Shown piece by piece: positions 61,377 to 64,000 of a stretch of 64,000 nucleotides of DNA. The notes beneath the pieces are model-generated. The model was not told the DNA's origin. It was given only the letters and a program-made list of their open reading frames with translations, and did no database searches. Position 1 is the first letter of the stretch; each line of letters opens with the position of its first letter. Made by a program: the position numbers and the translations under genes. Where the stretch lies: contig NZ_CAIJDE010000060.1 of the NCBI RefSeq assembly GCF_903819335.1, forward strand, positions 46,402-110,401, written 5' to 3'. Origin of the DNA: Flavobacterium panici. GTDB lineage: Bacteria; Bacteroidota; Bacteroidia; Flavobacteriales; Flavobacteriaceae.

Positions 61377-62053
61377 TCTTCGCTGCTTAAATAATACCCG
61401 TAGCCAATTTTGGTTCGGATAAGTTTTATCTCGTGATCTTTATCGATTTTTTTTCGAAGGAAATTAATGTACACTTCAATCGTATTTTGATTCGTTTCAA
61501 TATGATAATCCCAAAGTTTATCAGCAATAAATTGTTTTGACAAAACTTTTCCTTTGGCATGAGCCAAAATTAAAATCAGTTTAAACTCTTTTGGAGTAAG
61601 TTTAATTTCTTCACCAGAACGAAAAACCTTCATTTCCTCTTCCAGAATTTCTAAATCTTCAACAATAATTTTCTTTTCTGTTTGCTGCGGGATTTCTTTT
61701 CTCCTTAATAAAGATAAAATTCGGGCGTACAATTCATCAAAATGAAAAGGTTTAACCAAATAATCGTCGGCACCATTATCAAAAGAAGCCAGTTTATCTT
61801 CAATTTCACTAAAAGCCGTCAGCATTATAATAGGAGTCTTTTTATCAACCTCTCTAATTCCTTTACAGACATCAATACCGTTTGTGCCGGGAACATTAAT
61901 ATCGAGAATGATTAAATCATACTCATAAGGAAAATATTTTTTTAATAATAAAGAACCATCATAATAAGGTATACACTCGAATTCTTTAGTAGTAAAGAAT
62001 GCGGAGATTTCTTTAGATAAAGTAAAATCATCTTCGAGTAGTAAAATTTTCAT
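61373..62053 (-). CDS. OmpR-family response regulator of the metal-efflux system
   Basis: A 226-residue regulator with a receiver (acidic Glu7, Asp8, Asp9; phosphoacceptor Asp51 in IILDINVPG; Lys101 in DYLVKPFHFDE) and a winged-helix DNA-binding domain (EIKLTPKEFKLILILAHAKGKVLS, then NTIEVYINFLRKKI). It is encoded before its kinase and is predicted to bind the direct repeats upstream of the efflux genes. Confidence 0.93.
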   Translation of the reverse strand: MKILLLEDDFTLSKEISAFFTTKEFECIPYYDGSLLLKKYFPYEYDLIILDINVPGTNGIDVCKGIREVDKKTPIIMLTAFSEIEDKLASFDNGADDYLVKPFHFDELYARILSLLRRKEIPQQTEKKIIVEDLEILEEEMKVFRSGEEIKLTPKEFKLILILAHAKGKVLSKQFIADKLWDYHIETNQNTIEVYINFLRKKIDKDHEIKLIRTKIGYGYYLSSEE

Positions 62054-62067
62054 GCTTTGTTGGTTAA

Positions 62068-62102
62068 TAAATTCGGCTGTCTAAAACAAACAGCCGAATT
62101 TA
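62068..62102 (-). terminator. Terminator of the M42 peptidase gene
   Basis: A 13-bp perfect stem TAAATTCGGCTGT / ACAGCCGAATTTA lies between the peptidase stop and the response-regulator start, separating the two minus-strand units. Confidence 0.85.
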
Positions 62103-62116
62103 TGTTTCTAAAAATA

Positions 62117-63205
62117 TTATTTAAAATAAGAAAAACTTTGATTGTTTTCTATTTTCAACAGTGATTCATAAATCAGCTGAATCACATTTTCCACATCTTC
62201 TTTGTGAACCATTTCAACCGTTGTATGCATATAACGCAACGGAAGAGAAATCAAAGCCGATGCAACACCGCCATTGCTATAAGCAAAAGCATCAGTATCA
62301 GTTCCCGTAGCTCTCGATGTTGCATGACGCTGAAACGGAATTTTATTTTCTTCGGCAGTATCTACAATTAAATCACGAAGTTTATTTTGAATAGCTGGAG
62401 AATAAGCAATAACAGGACCTTTACCCATTTTTAAATCACCTTCCACCTTTTTATCAATCATTGGAGTAGTAGTATCGTGACAAACATCGGTCACAATCGC
62501 AACGTTTGGTTTAATCGTATGCGCAATCATTTCGGCACCACGAAGACCAATTTCTTCCTGAACCGAGTTTACAATATATAATCCAAAAGGGAGTTTCTTT
62601 TTATTTTCATGTAATAAACGAGCCACTTCAGCAATCATGAATCCACCCATTCTGTTGTCAATCGCGCGGCAGACAAATTTGTTTTCGTTCAAAATCATAA
62701 ATTCATCTGGATACGTAATCACACATCCTACATGAACGCCCATTGCTTCAACCTGCTCTTTAGTTTCGCAGCCCAGATCAATAAAAATATTACTCAGTTT
62801 CGGAATTTCTTCTTTATCACGCAAGCGGGTATGAATCGCCGGCCATCCAAAAACACCTTTTACAATTCCTTTTTTAGTATGGATATTAACCCTTTTCGAA
62901 GGAGCGATTTGATGATCAGAACCACCATTTCTTATTACATATAATAAACCATCATCCGTAATATAATTTACATACCATGAAATTTCATCAGCGTGTCCTT
63001 CAATAACAACCTTAAAAGGAGCATCCGGATTAATAACACCCACAGCCGTGCCATATGTATCCGTAATAAAAGTATCAACATAAGGTTTCAAATAATTCAT
63101 CCACAATTTTTGCCCTTCACTTTCGTAACCAGTCGGCGAAGCATTATTTAGATAGCTTTCCAGGAAAGCAACAGAAGTATCAGTTAAGATAGATTTCGTA
63201 CTCAT
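62117..63205 (-). CDS. M42-family glutamyl aminopeptidase
   Basis: A 362-residue cytoplasmic metallo-aminopeptidase. Metal-ligand segments are IEGHADEISW (His), CRAIDNRMGG (bridging Asp), SVQEEIGLRGA (Glu pair), TDVCHDTTTP (Asp) and RYMHTTVEMVH (His). Family members form large dodecameric shells that trim short peptides. It is divergent from the DUF4294 gene. Confidence 0.93.
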   Translation of the reverse strand: MSTKSILTDTSVAFLESYLNNASPTGYESEGQKLWMNYLKPYVDTFITDTYGTAVGVINPDAPFKVVIEGHADEISWYVNYITDDGLLYVIRNGGSDHQIAPSKRVNIHTKKGIVKGVFGWPAIHTRLRDKEEIPKLSNIFIDLGCETKEQVEAMGVHVGCVITYPDEFMILNENKFVCRAIDNRMGGFMIAEVARLLHENKKKLPFGLYIVNSVQEEIGLRGAEMIAHTIKPNVAIVTDVCHDTTTPMIDKKVEGDLKMGKGPVIAYSPAIQNKLRDLIVDTAEENKIPFQRHATSRATGTDTDAFAYSNGGVASALISLPLRYMHTTVEMVHKEDVENVIQLIYESLLKIENNQSFSYFK

Positions 63206-63228
63206 AAAAATATTTTTGCGCTAATTTA

Positions 63229-63236
63229 TAAATTTG
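63229..63236 (+). promoter_or_regulatory. -7 element of the DUF4294 gene
   Basis: TAAATTTG matches TAnnTTTG, about 50 bases before the start codon. No -33 TTG occurs at the right distance. Confidence 0.4.
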
Positions 63237-63286
63237 GTATTAGAGTTGTATATAAATATATAATTTTACATTTAAATTAAGACTCT

Positions 63287-63967
63287 ATGAGATTTACCAG
63301 TATTTTGTTTTTACTATTGATTGCATTTACAAGTCAAGCCCAGGTTACTCCAAAAGAAAATCAGGAAATGGGCAATATTTTAACCGAACAAGATTCTATT
63401 CTGAATGATACTATTCAGCTGCCCGAGATCATTATCTCAAAAGGAGAGAGAATGAGTGCCGAAGAAATGAAGCAGTTTCAGATTCTGCAAAACAGGGTTT
63501 ATAAAGTGTATCCTTATGCAAGATTGGCTGCAGATAGATTAACGGCACTAAATAACGGAATGGCGCGATTGAAAACCAATCGTGAAAAAAAGAAGTATTT
63601 TAAAATTGTAGAAGACTACCTTAATAACGAATTCGAAGACAGACTTAAAAAGCTTTCCAGAAAACAAGGGCAGATTCTTGTAAAATTGGTGCATCGCCAA
63701 ACCGGTAAAACAACTTATGAGTTAATCAAAAACCTAAAAAGTGGTTTCAAAGCCTTCGTTTCAAATACAACAGCCAATTTATTCGACATAAGTTTAAAAA
63801 CCGAATATAAACCCTACGATGTAAACGAAGACTATTTAATAGAAACAATCCTCGTACGCGGCTTCGAATCTGGTCGTTTATTAAATCAAACCCCAGCCAA
63901 TCCCGTAAACTATAACAATCTTATGGAACATTGGGAAACCAAAGCCAAGGAACTCAACAAAAAATAA
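63287..63967 (+). CDS. DUF4294 protein
   Basis: A 226-residue exported protein (signal peptide ending SQAQ). The DUF4294 core includes RVYKVYPYARLAADRLTAL and KLSRKQGQILVKLVHRQTGKT. It is common in Bacteroidota next to the M42 peptidase gene. The role is unknown; the Arg/Lys-rich helices suggest interaction with nucleic acid or acidic polymer in the periplasm, which is speculative. Confidence 0.85.
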   Translation: MRFTSILFLLLIAFTSQAQVTPKENQEMGNILTEQDSILNDTIQLPEIIISKGERMSAEEMKQFQILQNRVYKVYPYARLAADRLTALNNGMARLKTNREKKKYFKIVEDYLNNEFEDRLKKLSRKQGQILVKLVHRQTGKTTYELIKNLKSGFKAFVSNTTANLFDISLKTEYKPYDVNEDYLIETILVRGFESGRLLNQTPANPVNYNNLMEHWETKAKELNKK

Positions 63968-64000
63968 CATACATATATAAGTATACTATATATACTATAT

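Noticed and set aside
1..64000. tRNA or rRNA genes
   Set aside because: No cloverleaf-like or conserved rRNA segments were noticed in the gaps; a tRNAscan or Infernal run would be decisive.

Overview
The window looks like a chromosome segment of a Flavobacterium-type bacterium (Bacteroidota). It is AT-rich. It carries gliding genes gldF/gldG, a SusC/SusD pair, promoters of the TAnnTTTG class, a TonB-dependent receptor and many palindromic intergenic repeats. I saw no rRNA, tRNA, CRISPR array, complete insertion sequence or prophage.

Layout. (1) 1-13644: an iron/siderophore locus. It starts with the 3' part of a TonB-dependent receptor and a LuxR-type regulator. A hydroxamate siderophore operon follows: PLP amino-acid decarboxylase, FAD amine N-hydroxylase, integral-membrane acyltransferase, a fused acyltransferase/NIS synthetase, then the same two domains again as separate genes, and a MATE exporter. 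The regulator and the biosynthetic operon share a TTTAGA-N5-TCTAAA inverted repeat next to their promoters. (2) 13656-17665: a lipoprotein and a three-gene soluble phosphorelay cassette on the minus strand. (3) 17666-23508: a truncated surface-type protein, an unknown small protein, mnmE, a universal stress protein and a membrane-anchored MutS-like ATPase. (4) 24035-39871: a polysaccharide utilisation locus for alpha/beta-mannosides such as high-mannose N-glycan. It holds a LacI regulator with two probable operators, SusC, SusD, GH2, GH92, GH92, GH125 and a ROK sugar kinase. (5) 39934-54004: mostly housekeeping genes: a FrnE-type DsbA, an outer-membrane protein, dnaN, gldG/gldF, a monooxygenase-fold protein, SAM hydroxide adenosyltransferase, PhoH, HAD phosphatase, purC, a GH26 mannanase and a secreted ankyrin protein. 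(6) 54480-62053: a CzcCBA-type heavy-metal efflux operon behind its own two-component system, with OmpR-type direct repeats upstream of the efflux genes. (7) 62117-63967: an M42 aminopeptidase and a DUF4294 protein.

How parts work together. The siderophore genes would decarboxylate a basic amino acid, hydroxylate and acylate the diamine, couple the units ATP-dependently, export the product and recover the ferric complex through the receptor. The mannoside locus would import oligosaccharides through SusCD, trim alpha-mannose (GH92, GH125), cut the beta-mannosyl core (GH2) and phosphorylate the sugar (ROK) under LacI control.

The points most worth a second look are the duplicated fused/unfused siderophore module, the shared inverted repeat at its promoters, the GH2 enzyme that appears to lack an internal sandwich domain, the paired LacI operators, the metal-efflux direct repeats, and at least four families of intergenic palindromes. 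I found no clear evidence of a wholly undescribed system.
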